Below, one piece after another: positions 25,211 to 33,688 of a stretch of 64,000 nt of DNA. Every line of letters begins with the position of its first letter. The first letter of the stretch is position 1. The position numbers and the translations under genes were made by a program. Source of the stretch: Lachnospiraceae bacterium (GTDB lineage: Bacteria; Bacillota; Clostridia; Lachnospirales; Lachnospiraceae); NCBI GenBank assembly GCA_021203305.1, contig JAJQBK010000022.1, positions 1-64,000 of the forward strand, written 5' to 3'. The notes beneath the pieces are model-generated. The model ran no database searches and was not told where the DNA came from. It saw nothing but the letters and a program-made list of their open reading frames with translations.

Positions 25211-26551
25211 CTAATCATCCACATCGAAATTCTCCAGCAGGCTGGCCTTTTTCTCCGGTCTGGAATCCCCGTGCCTGACCTGGGACATGGTCAGCAGCGC
25301 CAGAAGGGAAAACACTGTGGCATACGGAAACAGCGTCCTGTAGGACACATGCTCCAGCAGCCAGCCGGACAAAATCGGCGTCACCACCTGCGCGGCCATG
25401 GAAAAGGTATAATAATACCCGGTATACTTTCCTACGTCTCCGCTGTTTGATATTTCCACCACCATGGGAAAGGAATTGACGTTGATGGCCGCCCAGCCAA
25501 AGCCGATCAGGGCAAAGCCGATATTGATGGCCGCATGATACTGCCCGAAAAAGGATGCCGCCAGAAAGCAGCCCGCCATCAGGACCACGCCGCCCATAAT
25601 GGTCTTCCTGCGCCCTATTTTGCCGGAAATAAAACCGATGGGCAGATAGCTGATGATCGCCGCCACAGTAGCAACCATCAGGCAGTTGGCATACCCGCCG
25701 CCCTCCAGCCCCCAGACGCTGGTCGCGTATCTGGAGAAAGCCGTGGTAACCGCGTTGTAAGCCATATACCAGAGAAAAACCGACAAAAGAATGAACACCA
25801 GGCTTCGAAAAACATCCTTCGGCAGCTTCTGAGCTCTTTTCTCAGGGTCAGGCTCCTGCGCGTTCACACCTCTCCCGGCCTTCAGGCTGCTTTCCGCCTG
25901 GGCCGCCACATCCAGACCGGTCAGCCGCTCCGTCTTTTCCATTTCATCCCGAAGCTTTTTCTCCGGCACGGTTTTATATAAAATCAGCACCGCCAGCACC
26001 ATCAGAAGCCCCACAGACAGCATCAGAGGAAAATAGTCTGGGGTGGAACCGTCTCCCACCAGCAGCTGGATCATAATCAGCGTGTAAACACCTCCCACGG
26101 CCCCCATCAGGTTAATCACCGCGTTTCCCCTGCTGCGGAGCGGCTTAGGCGTTAAATCCGGCATCAGCGCCACCGCCGGGGAACGATAAAGTCCCATAGA
26201 CAGCAGCAACAAAAACAGCGCACCGATAAATAAAGCGAAATTTTGCATCCGGTCCGCCAGCGGCAATATCATCAGAAAGATCACCGCCAGAAACGTGCCG
26301 GTTAAAATGAAGGGCGTCCTTTTGCCGATCCTTGTGTCCACCCTGTCCGACATCGCCCCAAAAAACGGCAGCAGCACCAGAGCCAGCACATTGTCCATGG
26401 CCATAACGGCGCCGGTAAGGGTATCCCCTATTCCGAAGCTGTTGGTCAGAATCAGCGGGATAATATTGTCATACATCTGCCAGAAGGCGCTGATCGACAT
26501 AAATGCCAGACCAATGAAAACGGTTCTCCTGTAATTTAATTTTTCCGCCAT
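25211..26551 (-). CDS. MFS transporter, SLC45/sugar-like
   Basis: Twelve-helix major facilitator carrier of 446 residues. The first half holds MSISAFWQMYDNIIPLIL and the loop-2 motif GAMSDRVDTRIGKRTPFI, whose RTPF ending is characteristic of the SLC45/GPH-like sugar carriers; a hydrophilic central loop (about 205-235) separates the halves; the second half has ISGKIGRRKTIMGG. Substrate is unknown, probably a sugar or glycoside by proton symport. Its neighbour is a glycerophosphodiesterase, which does not fix the substrate. Confidence 0.82.
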   Translation of the reverse strand: MAEKLNYRRTVFIGLAFMSISAFWQMYDNIIPLILTNSFGIGDTLTGAVMAMDNVLALVLLPFFGAMSDRVDTRIGKRTPFILTGTFLAVIFLMILPLADRMQNFALFIGALFLLLLSMGLYRSPAVALMPDLTPKPLRSRGNAVINLMGAVGGVYTLIMIQLLVGDGSTPDYFPLMLSVGLLMVLAVLILYKTVPEKKLRDEMEKTERLTGLDVAAQAESSLKAGRGVNAQEPDPEKRAQKLPKDVFRSLVFILLSVFLWYMAYNAVTTAFSRYATSVWGLEGGGYANCLMVATVAAIISYLPIGFISGKIGRRKTIMGGVVLMAGCFLAASFFGQYHAAINIGFALIGFGWAAINVNSFPMVVEISNSGDVGKYTGYYYTFSMAAQVVTPILSGWLLEHVSYRTLFPYATVFSLLALLTMSQVRHGDSRPEKKASLLENFDVDD

Positions 26552-26677
26552 ACGCTCATCCTCTTTCCTTACCTGATGTCTTAAATTTACCTTCTGTCCC
26601 GCTTTCTGTCAATCGCTTTCCATTAAATATTACCTTATATTTACTCCATTGGAGATCATAACCTTCAGCAAAAAAGA

Positions 26678-26700
26678 AGCGGCTCACAAAAGGAGTCGCT
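26678..26700 (-). terminator. rho-independent terminator of greA
   Basis: Eight-bp stem (26678-26685 with 26693-26700) with a 7-nt loop, followed on the minus strand by CTTTTTTGCTG. It lies about 20 bases past the greA stop. Confidence 0.8.
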
Positions 26701-26718
26701 CACTTCATGTGAATTTAT

Positions 26719-27222
26719 TTAATAGCTTCTCAATCTGTCCGTTCCGTCATCCACTGTGTTGCTGATAGAAAGAATCCGCAGAACGTTGACAGCCCCGTTC
26801 GGGAGCGGGACCTCCACACTGTCTCCCGCCTTATGCCCCATCAGAGCCTTGCCTATCGGAGATTCAATGCTGATCTTATTTTCCAGGGAGTTGCAGCGAA
26901 TCGGAGTGACGATGCGGTAGTCCTCCTCACTGCCGTCGTCCTCAAACATGACGCGGACAGTCTTTTCAATGCCGACCTCGTCGTCCCGGGAATAATCCTT
27001 TACAATGCTGGCGTTTTTCAGCACCCTTTCCAGATAGCGAATCCGGCTTTCGTTGCGGTTCTTTTCCCGCTTTGCGGCGGTGTATTCAAAGTTTTCACTC
27101 AGATCGCCCTGGGCTCTGGCCTCCTTCACCGCCTCCAGAAGCCTGGGACGCTCCACAAGCTTTCTCTCCTCTATTTCCGCCTGAATACGTTCTATATCCT
27201 TCTTCGTTAATTTTTCCGACAT
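26719..27222 (-). CDS. greA: transcription elongation factor GreA
   Basis: Rescues backtracked RNA polymerase by stimulating cleavage of the 3' end of the transcript. The 167 residues show the N-terminal coiled coil with the tip motif GDLSENFEYTAAKREK (acidic Asp/Glu pair kept; Phe and Thr replace the usual Ala and Asp), and the C-terminal FKBP-like domain with ISIESPIGKALMGHKAGDSVEV. It lies 24 bases downstream of cls on the same strand and has its own terminator. Confidence 0.94.
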   Translation of the reverse strand: MSEKLTKKDIERIQAEIEERKLVERPRLLEAVKEARAQGDLSENFEYTAAKREKNRNESRIRYLERVLKNASIVKDYSRDDEVGIEKTVRVMFEDDGSEEDYRIVTPIRCNSLENKISIESPIGKALMGHKAGDSVEVPLPNGAVNVLRILSISNTVDDGTDRLRSY

Positions 27223-27246
27223 CTTTCTTTCCTTTTCTGTTCATTA

Positions 27247-28797
27247 TTACATCAGCGGCGCCATCACATTCAGAAGTCCGTCCACCAGCCTTCCGATTCT
27301 GGTGCGCGTCAGCTCCTCCGGCTGCACCAGATGCCCCTTTTCCATCACATCCAGAGTGTCCGACTTTACATCAAGCAGCGCCTTACACTGGTACATCCAC
27401 ACGCCGCACTCAAAATGCAGATACAGGCTACGGTAATCCACATTGATGGTGCCCACAATGGCTGTCTTATCATCGCTGACAAAGGATTTACAATGCAGAA
27501 AGCCTGGCGTGTACTCGTAAATTCTGACGCCGGCCTGCATCAGAGGACGGTAATTAGCCCGGGTTAAACGGAACACCAGCTTTTTATCAGGGATTCCCGG
27601 CGTAGCGATCCGTACATCCACCCCCCGCTTGGCAGCCCGGCAAAGAGCGTTCCCTACCTCCACGCTTGGAATCAGATACGGTGTCATAATATACAGGTAA
27701 TCGGCAGCACAATTGATAATCTCCAGATAGGCGTCCTCACCCACGCGGATATCATTCAGAGGGCTGTCCCCGTAGGGCAGCACGTAGCCGTCCTGTTCCA
27801 GGACAGGCTCATGCTGGCGGCCAAGATACTTTGCCGGCTCCAGCCTCTGTCCTCCGCCGGCATTCCAGAGCTCCAGAAACATCGCCGTCAGGTTGTCCAC
27901 CACCGCCCCTTCCAGGCGGATGCCGCTGTCCTTCCAGTGGCCAAACCTTACTACCTTATTGATATACTCATCCGACATATTATTGCCGCCGGTATATCCC
28001 ACTTTCCCGTCCACCACTACAATCTTGCGGTGATCCCTGTTATTCATCACCATCGCCAGGAAGGGCACAACACGGTTAAAGGAGACGCATTTAATATGAG
28101 GATCCAGCGCCTCCAGATCTTTATAATAGTTGAAAGGAAGCAGGGAAACCGAACCCATATCGTCATACATGATCCTGATATCCAGGCCGGCCTTTGCCTT
28201 CTCCACCAGAATTTCCAGAATCGTCCCCCACATCTCTCCCTCGTGCAGAATAAAGGTTTCCAGGAAAATATATTCCTCAGCCTGCCTTAAATCCCTGAGC
28301 ATGGCCTCGTAGATACTCTCTCCGCTGGGATAATAGGTCGTTTTGACATTTTCATATACCGGGTAATCCGAAATATTCTGTATAAACCGGAGAGCGGACG
28401 CCTCTCTCTCATTACACCTCATCAGGTGTTCGACCACCGCGGGGTCCGTTTTCAGAAGAGGAAAGATCTGCTGATCCTGGGCGTTGATTCTTGCCGACAG
28501 CCTCTTGGCCGGTCTTTTGTCGCCCCAGAGCAGATACAAAAGGCTCCCCACCGGGGGCAGCACCAGAATCACAATAATCCAGCCGATCCGAAAGGCCGGG
28601 TCGCCCTTGCTGCTGACAAGATAAATCACATACAGGCTGCTCAGAAGATAAAAAAAGAACAGAATAATCGAGGAATACCGCAGCACATGCCAGAACAGGA
28701 ATAAAAGCAGCAGAAATTCCAGGACAATCATGATCACGGTCACTACGATACGGTTGGTGATCGCTTTTTTATAATTCAGATCCTTCAGCAATCTCAT
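27247..28797 (-). CDS. cls: cardiolipin synthase
   Basis: Condenses two phosphatidylglycerols, or uses a related donor, to form cardiolipin in the membrane. The 516-residue protein has two to three N-terminal membrane helices (about 12-95) and two phospholipase-D catalytic motifs: HRKIVVVDGKVGYTGGNN and HCKSFVSDDKTAIVGTINVD. Full family length. GGGGGAG precedes the ATG. It is downstream of the foldase gene by 22 bases and upstream of greA, so all three may be cotranscribed. Confidence 0.94.
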   Translation of the reverse strand: MRLLKDLNYKKAITNRIVVTVIMIVLEFLLLLFLFWHVLRYSSIILFFFYLLSSLYVIYLVSSKGDPAFRIGWIIVILVLPPVGSLLYLLWGDKRPAKRLSARINAQDQQIFPLLKTDPAVVEHLMRCNEREASALRFIQNISDYPVYENVKTTYYPSGESIYEAMLRDLRQAEEYIFLETFILHEGEMWGTILEILVEKAKAGLDIRIMYDDMGSVSLLPFNYYKDLEALDPHIKCVSFNRVVPFLAMVMNNRDHRKIVVVDGKVGYTGGNNMSDEYINKVVRFGHWKDSGIRLEGAVVDNLTAMFLELWNAGGGQRLEPAKYLGRQHEPVLEQDGYVLPYGDSPLNDIRVGEDAYLEIINCAADYLYIMTPYLIPSVEVGNALCRAAKRGVDVRIATPGIPDKKLVFRLTRANYRPLMQAGVRIYEYTPGFLHCKSFVSDDKTAIVGTINVDYRSLYLHFECGVWMYQCKALLDVKSDTLDVMEKGHLVQPEELTRTRIGRLVDGLLNVMAPLM

Positions 28798-28819
28798 CAG
28801 ACTTGCTCCCCCGGCAGCC

Positions 28820-29989
28820 TCAGGAAAAGCTATAGCTGTAATCCGCGGTCAGCTCTTCCAGATACGCGCTGAGCTTTTCCTCAAACAGATTGTCATAAAT
28901 TTCATCATTGATCTCCGTATCATAGTAACGGCTGACAAATATGACCACAGCGTAATAATAGCTGTCCTCGTCCTCAAAAATTTCCACATCCCCTGATGTA
29001 CGGCTGTCGTCAAACAGCCAGTCCGCGTAAAGGGAGGATACTCCGCTGTAACGAAGCCCTTCCGAAAGGGAGCCGTCATCCTCATAGCCGGAAGCTTCAT
29101 CCTCAGCGCAGTATTCCAGACAAAGCTCATTGAAGTCCTCTCCGTCGTCCAGGCGCTCCACAAACTCCTCCACCAAAGCTTTCGCTTCCTCCATGGCCGC
29201 CGCGATGGCATCCTCATCCGCGTCATCCTCATACTCCGCCGCCAGAGTAAAGACCCGGTAATCCACGTAATCGTATGCGGACGGATCAGCCTGATACTCT
29301 TCCACAATCTCCGCGTCCGTGACCTCAATACCATCATAAATCTCACTATAATAGGCGGACGCATAGGAACAGAAGCGAACCTGCTCCTCTACCACCTCCG
29401 CTGTCGCGTACTGGCCATAAGCCTCCTTATAATAGGCGGCTACGGTCATGTCATTCTCTTCCGCGGCCTCCGTCACCGATTCCAGAAAGGAATCATAATC
29501 GGTATCTGTCTCATACTCAAAACCGGCTTCCCCGGCCGCGTCCGTCAGAGCCGCGTACTGGATCAACATTTCCACGGCCTCCAGCTCAAAATAATCCTTC
29601 CAGGTCATATCGTCCGTATACTCCTGTCTGGAAATATCGGTGCTGGTATCCAGTCCAAATAGGGAGGCATAGGTGCCGTAGCTTTCCAGCCATTCATTGT
29701 AAACCGTATATGTGTAAAAATCAAACTCCTGCTGTGTAAACTCATAATCGCCGACGGTAATATATAAGTCATGAGTAGCGGTATATTTCTCAACGACAGG
29801 GCGGAGCACACTGTAGGCCAGGAAAATAATCACCAGCACAGCCACGATGACGCTGCCGATTCTGAAGCGCTTCTCCTCCCGCCTTGCCTTCTCCGCGGCT
29901 TTTCTTCTCTCTTCCATTTTCCGGTCGTATCTGGTTACGACCTTCTTTTCCTCAGTTGCCTCAGGAGTTTTCTTTTCTTTCTTTCCCAT
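28820..29989 (-). CDS. membrane-anchored PrsA/SurA-like peptidyl-prolyl isomerase or foldase
   Basis: A 389-residue protein with a charged cytoplasmic N-terminus (KKEKKTPEATEEKK, a Lys/Arg/Glu-rich helix), one membrane helix at about 45-65 and a large acidic, Tyr-rich extracellular part. The outline is a SurA N-terminal helical region (YITVGDYEFTQQEFDFYTY) followed by a degenerate parvulin-like region (VDYRVFTLAAEY to LSEGLRYSG). The parvulin active-site residues are not clear, so a chaperone rather than an isomerase is possible. The ATG at 29989 is preferred (GAGGTT upstream). Confidence 0.7.
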   Translation of the reverse strand: MGKKEKKTPEATEEKKVVTRYDRKMEERRKAAEKARREEKRFRIGSVIVAVLVIIFLAYSVLRPVVEKYTATHDLYITVGDYEFTQQEFDFYTYTVYNEWLESYGTYASLFGLDTSTDISRQEYTDDMTWKDYFELEAVEMLIQYAALTDAAGEAGFEYETDTDYDSFLESVTEAAEENDMTVAAYYKEAYGQYATAEVVEEQVRFCSYASAYYSEIYDGIEVTDAEIVEEYQADPSAYDYVDYRVFTLAAEYEDDADEDAIAAAMEEAKALVEEFVERLDDGEDFNELCLEYCAEDEASGYEDDGSLSEGLRYSGVSSLYADWLFDDSRTSGDVEIFEDEDSYYYAVVIFVSRYYDTEINDEIYDNLFEEKLSAYLEELTADYSYSFS

Positions 29990-30008
29990 TGAATGAACCT
30001 CTTTCACG

Positions 30009-30110
30009 CGGGCCGTCCACGGAAGGACGCCCGCAGGATTTTATCCGGCAGCCATACGCGACAGGTGCCAGACCGCATTTTGGCTCATGACTGCCGCCAG
30101 CCATGAGCCA
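30009..30110. repeat. two inverted repeats between the isomerase-like gene and the foldase
   Basis: Hairpin one pairs 30009-30018 with 30025-30033 (one bulge). Hairpin two pairs TGGCTCATG (30081-30089) with CATGAGCCA (30102-30110). Neither is followed by a T-run on either strand, so they are not canonical terminators. Confidence 0.55.
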
Positions 30111-30183
30111 GAACGCCGCTCATATTATGATAACATATCTTTTTGTTTTTTCAAGGATTTCTTTCGCAGGCCTTTTATGTCCT

Positions 30184-31659
30184 TTATGCGAACGGATTCT
30201 CCGTCGGATATCTGACGCCCCTGGGCTGATTGTAATCAATCTCGGAGACGTCCACGCCGATATACTTGAACACCGCATACAGTGTCTTGCCGTAATGGCC
30301 GAAGGCGACAGCGCCGTGATGCGGATAATTCTTCTCAATCAGCACATGGCGGTAGAAACGGCCCATTTCCGGAATGGCGAAAATACCGATGCCGCCGAAG
30401 GATCTGGTAGCCACCGGGAGAACCTCGCCCTGGGCAATGTAGGCCCGAAGCTTCGCGTCCGACGTGGACTGCAGACGGTAGAAGGTGATGTCGCCCGCGG
30501 CGATGTCGCCCTCCAGCGTGCCCTTTGCCACTTCCTTTCCGAGAGTCCTGGCCATGATGCGCTGGAAATTCATATTGCACGAGGAGAGCTTGCAGGACGG
30601 CGTGTTGCCGCAGTGGAAGCCCATGAAGGTATCTTTGATAGTATAGGGATATTTGCCCTGAATGTCATTTCGGTAAATATCTGCGGGAACAGAATTATTG
30701 ATGTCCAGCAGGGTCACCGCGTCCTGGCTGACCACCGTGCCGATGAACTCGCTTAAGGCTCCGTAGATGTCTACCTCGCAGGATACCGGAATGCCTCTCC
30801 CGGTCAGACGGCTGTTCACATAGCAGGGCACAAAGTGGAACTGTGTCTGGAACGCGGGCCAGCACTTGCCGGCAATCGCCACACAGTCGCGGCTGCCCTT
30901 GTTAGCCTCCACCCAGTCAAGCAGAGTAAGCTCATACTGAGCCAGCGTCTCAAGAACCTCCGGAATCCTGTTGCCGTTTCCAAGCTCCGCCGCCATATCC
31001 GCAGCCACCTCCGGGATTCTGGAATCTCCCGCGTGCTTGTGGAAGGCTTCGAACAGATCCAGCTCCGAATTCTCCTGAATCTCAGCGCCAATATTGTACA
31101 GCTGCTTGATGGGCGCGTTACACGCGAGGAAGTCCTGAGGACGGGGGCCAAAGGTGATGATTTTTAAATTGTTGAGTCCGATGATGGCCCTGGCGATGGG
31201 TTCAAATTCGGAAATCATCTGCGCGCACTCCTCGGCGGTTCCCACGGGATACTCAGGTATGTACGCCTTTAAATTGCGGAGCTTTAAGTTGTAGCTGAAG
31301 TTCAGCATGCCGCAGTAGGCGTCTCCTCTGCCGTCGATCAGGTCCTCGCCGGTCTCCTCGGCGGCGGCCACCACCATGGCCGGGCCCGCAAACTCTTTAA
31401 TCAGCAGCGTCTCGCTGGACTCCGGACCGAAATTGCCCAGATACAGAACCAGCGCGTTGACGCCTGCGGCCTGGATATCCGCCAGCGCTTTTCTCATGTG
31501 AATTTCATTCTCGATGCACACCGGGCACTCATAAATTTCACCGAACTGCGCCCGATAGCTCTCCACGACTGCCTTGCGGCGTCTCTCCGACAGTGTCATG
31601 GGGAAACAGTCGCGGCTGACCGCTACAATACCAAGCTTGACTTCTGGAATGTTAATCAT
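30184..31659 (-). CDS. L-fucose/L-arabinose isomerase family protein
   Basis: A 491-residue protein of the fucose isomerase-like fold, which interconverts aldoses and ketoses. Candidate metal-binding residues are the Glu in SCEVDIYGALSEF, the Asp in TLLDINNS and the His in GFHCGNTPSC; the N-terminal part carries LVLYLGNFGPESSET and the C-terminal part HHGAVAFGHYG. The two Cys in GNTPSCKLSSC are unusual for classical FucI, so the substrate may not be fucose. GGGAGGA precedes the ATG; a sigma-A promoter lies at 31708-31736. It stands alone without other sugar-catabolic genes. Confidence 0.82.
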   Translation of the reverse strand: MINIPEVKLGIVAVSRDCFPMTLSERRRKAVVESYRAQFGEIYECPVCIENEIHMRKALADIQAAGVNALVLYLGNFGPESSETLLIKEFAGPAMVVAAAEETGEDLIDGRGDAYCGMLNFSYNLKLRNLKAYIPEYPVGTAEECAQMISEFEPIARAIIGLNNLKIITFGPRPQDFLACNAPIKQLYNIGAEIQENSELDLFEAFHKHAGDSRIPEVAADMAAELGNGNRIPEVLETLAQYELTLLDWVEANKGSRDCVAIAGKCWPAFQTQFHFVPCYVNSRLTGRGIPVSCEVDIYGALSEFIGTVVSQDAVTLLDINNSVPADIYRNDIQGKYPYTIKDTFMGFHCGNTPSCKLSSCNMNFQRIMARTLGKEVAKGTLEGDIAAGDITFYRLQSTSDAKLRAYIAQGEVLPVATRSFGGIGIFAIPEMGRFYRHVLIEKNYPHHGAVAFGHYGKTLYAVFKYIGVDVSEIDYNQPRGVRYPTENPFA

Positions 31660-31707
31660 ATTGCAAATCCTCCCTGTATTTTAGCACGCGAAGTGCCCTG
31701 TAGGTGG

Positions 31708-31736
31708 ATTTTACTATAAAACAGATTCTTTTTCAA
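31708..31736 (-). promoter_or_regulatory. promoter of the isomerase-like gene
   Basis: On the minus strand TTGAAA (31731-31736), 17-bp spacer, TAAAAT (31708-31713), about 50 bp upstream of the start. Confidence 0.65.
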
Positions 31737-31823
31737 TCGTCATTCTTCGATTTTGCTTGAGAGATTTTGAAAATTATGTTACATTACTTGTTACTTTGAG
31801 TCATCATAGTGAGGTCATGCTTT

Positions 31824-32978
31824 ATGAATAAATCCGAAATCAGCGAAATCAAAAAAAACTTTACCGAAAAGGGCTGCGCCGTCTCCCGGATATGCACCTG
31901 CTATGTGGGCGGTGAAAAAAATAAAATTTCTCAGACCAGCCAGTCCTTCGGTACTCTGCCCGAGGCGGAGGCCGGGCGGTATCTGCAGCTTTTCAAAAAG
32001 GGGCTTTCCGGCACCCTAGGCAAAAATACGCTCACCATGGAATTCCCTCTGGAAAGCGAGTTTCAGGATGGGGCGCAGAAATTCCTCCTGGACCTGTGGG
32101 ACAGCCATCTGCAGGATGAGGAGCTTCTGGAGAAATTTTATGACAAAATCATCGCGGGCTACCCCTACACCCAGAACTATCTGATCCTGCTGGCGGACTG
32201 CAATTATGACGTCCCCGGCAGGGGCAGCGACCTGATCGAGCTCACCGACGCCTCCGATGAGGTCTATCACTACATATACTGCTGTCTGTGTCCCGTAGTG
32301 CTCTCCAAGCCGGGACTGACCTACGCGCCTGCCGAGAATCTGTTCATGGACCGGATCTGCGACTGGGTGGTGGATGCGCCCGCCCACGCTTTCTTGTTCC
32401 CGGCCTTCACTAACCGCAGCACAGACTTACACAGCTGCCTTTATTTTACCAAAAATTCAGAAAATGCCTTTGAGGATTTCGTCTTTGACCTACTGGGCTG
32501 CACCATGCCCATCACGGCGGGCGTCCAGAAGGAGGTCTTCCAGTCCATCCTGCAGGAAACGCTGGGGGAGGACGGCAGCCTTGATGTAGTCAAAAATATA
32601 CACGATACGCTCTGCGATATGATGGAGGAGCACAAGGAAGACCCCGTGCCGCTGACTTTTGACAAGCGCGAGGTGGTAAACGTACTGGCAAAAAGCGGCC
32701 TGGAAGCGCCTCAGCTTGACAGCTTCGAAAAGCACTTTGACGAGGCTGTGGGGAGCGAGGCCAGGCTGGTCGCCTCCAACATCACCCCCTCCAGAAGCTT
32801 TGAGGTGAAAACCCCGGACTTAGTCATCAAGGTCAATCCGGAGCGCTCCGACCTGGTGGAGACCACCTCCATCGACGGCCGGGTATATCTGTTAATCGAG
32901 GTCACAGATCAGATTGAGGTCAACGGAATCCGGCTGACAGCGGAAGCTGACAAGACAAAGTCAGAGCAGGGCTATTGA
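31824..32978 (+). CDS. DUF4317 family protein
   Basis: A 384-residue soluble protein of unknown function that I recognise as DUF4317, a family found almost only in clostridia. Seen are the opening MNKSEISEIKKNFTEKGCAV, the segment LILLADCNYDVPGR, and a C-terminal region with ESFEVKTPDLVIKVNPERSDLV-like sequence. It has no membrane helix or signal peptide and no obvious catalytic motif. The ATG at 31824 follows TGAGGT; the GTG five codons earlier overlaps that site. Its end overlaps the convergent membrane-protein gene by seven bases. Confidence 0.8.
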   Translation: MNKSEISEIKKNFTEKGCAVSRICTCYVGGEKNKISQTSQSFGTLPEAEAGRYLQLFKKGLSGTLGKNTLTMEFPLESEFQDGAQKFLLDLWDSHLQDEELLEKFYDKIIAGYPYTQNYLILLADCNYDVPGRGSDLIELTDASDEVYHYIYCCLCPVVLSKPGLTYAPAENLFMDRICDWVVDAPAHAFLFPAFTNRSTDLHSCLYFTKNSENAFEDFVFDLLGCTMPITAGVQKEVFQSILQETLGEDGSLDVVKNIHDTLCDMMEEHKEDPVPLTFDKREVVNVLAKSGLEAPQLDSFEKHFDEAVGSEARLVASNITPSRSFEVKTPDLVIKVNPERSDLVETTSIDGRVYLLIEVTDQIEVNGIRLTAEADKTKSEQGY

Positions 32979-33481
32979 CCCTGCTCATCCTCTCCATCTT
33001 CATATTCCTCCATGTCCTCATATTCCGCGGCGTCCCGGCTCAGGCTGCCGTTCATGCGCTGTCTGCGCTTTTTTCTGTTTTTATAATAATGGTACAGCTC
33101 CAGAATACCGTGATAGATTCCCCGGATCAGGGAAAAAATGAAAAACATGAAAAGAAAGCCCACCAGGCCGAACATGATGTCCGCGAATTCCATATTTCCC
33201 GTATTGGTCATCCGCTGCCCGATCTCAATGGCAAAAGTAATCACAATGATCAGGGTGAATACATAGACCCAGCTGATCACCATCACGTGTCCGGTGGAGG
33301 CCAGAAGCTTAAAAAGCGGATATACCACAAAGATCATGGCCATCCCCAGAAGCCCGATCACCAGAAAATGCAGCTCCTTATCGCTGAAATTATACTCATA
33401 AGCATCATTGAGCGACAGGATTCTGCTGTGTATTTCCGCGATCATTTCCACAATCGAATAAAGAAATGTTGTCATATTCAT
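32972..33481 (-). CDS. small integral membrane protein, VanZ-like outline
   Basis: A 169-residue protein with about four membrane helices (roughly residues 36-56, 62-85, 100-125 by hydrophobicity) and a very acidic C-terminal tail (EYEDMEEYEDGEDEQG). The loop FAIEIGQRMTNTGNMEFADIMFGLVG has the E-x2-Q ... D-I ... G pattern of VanZ-like proteins, but similarity is limited and no function is assigned. The start at 33481 is chosen for the GAGG eight bases upstream; further ATGs lie at 33499 and 33526. Confidence 0.6.
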   Translation of the reverse strand: MNMTTFLYSIVEMIAEIHSRILSLNDAYEYNFSDKELHFLVIGLLGMAMIFVVYPLFKLLASTGHVMVISWVYVFTLIIVITFAIEIGQRMTNTGNMEFADIMFGLVGFLFMFFIFSLIRGIYHGILELYHYYKNRKKRRQRMNGSLSRDAAEYEDMEEYEDGEDEQGQ

Positions 33482-33656
33482 ATCGGTTTCCTCATCCATT
33501 CCTCCCGGCAGCCCGGGTTCCTTCAAGCCTTAAAAAACAGCCTGTCATCGAAGACCGCTGTGCGTGAAACGCAAAATCCGCGTCCGCGATACAGGCTATC
33601 AGTATAACAAAGCCGCCAAAAACCGTCAAGTGAAAGAATTGTGAAAGGCTTGACAA

Positions 33657-33686
33657 TGAAAGGACTGTGATTGAAAGGGCTGTGAT
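33657..33686. repeat. 15-bp tandem duplication
   Basis: TGAAAGGACTGTGAT (33657-33671) is followed directly by TGAAAGGGCTGTGAT (33672-33686), ending two bases before the stop codon of the MutS-like gene. Related words (GTGAAAGAATTGTGAAAGG) lie just to the left. Confidence 0.75.
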
Positions 33687-33688
33687 CA

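Noticed and set aside
30009..30110. Terminators of the isomerase-like gene.
   Set aside because: Both hairpins lack a T-run on either strand; listed only as inverted repeats.
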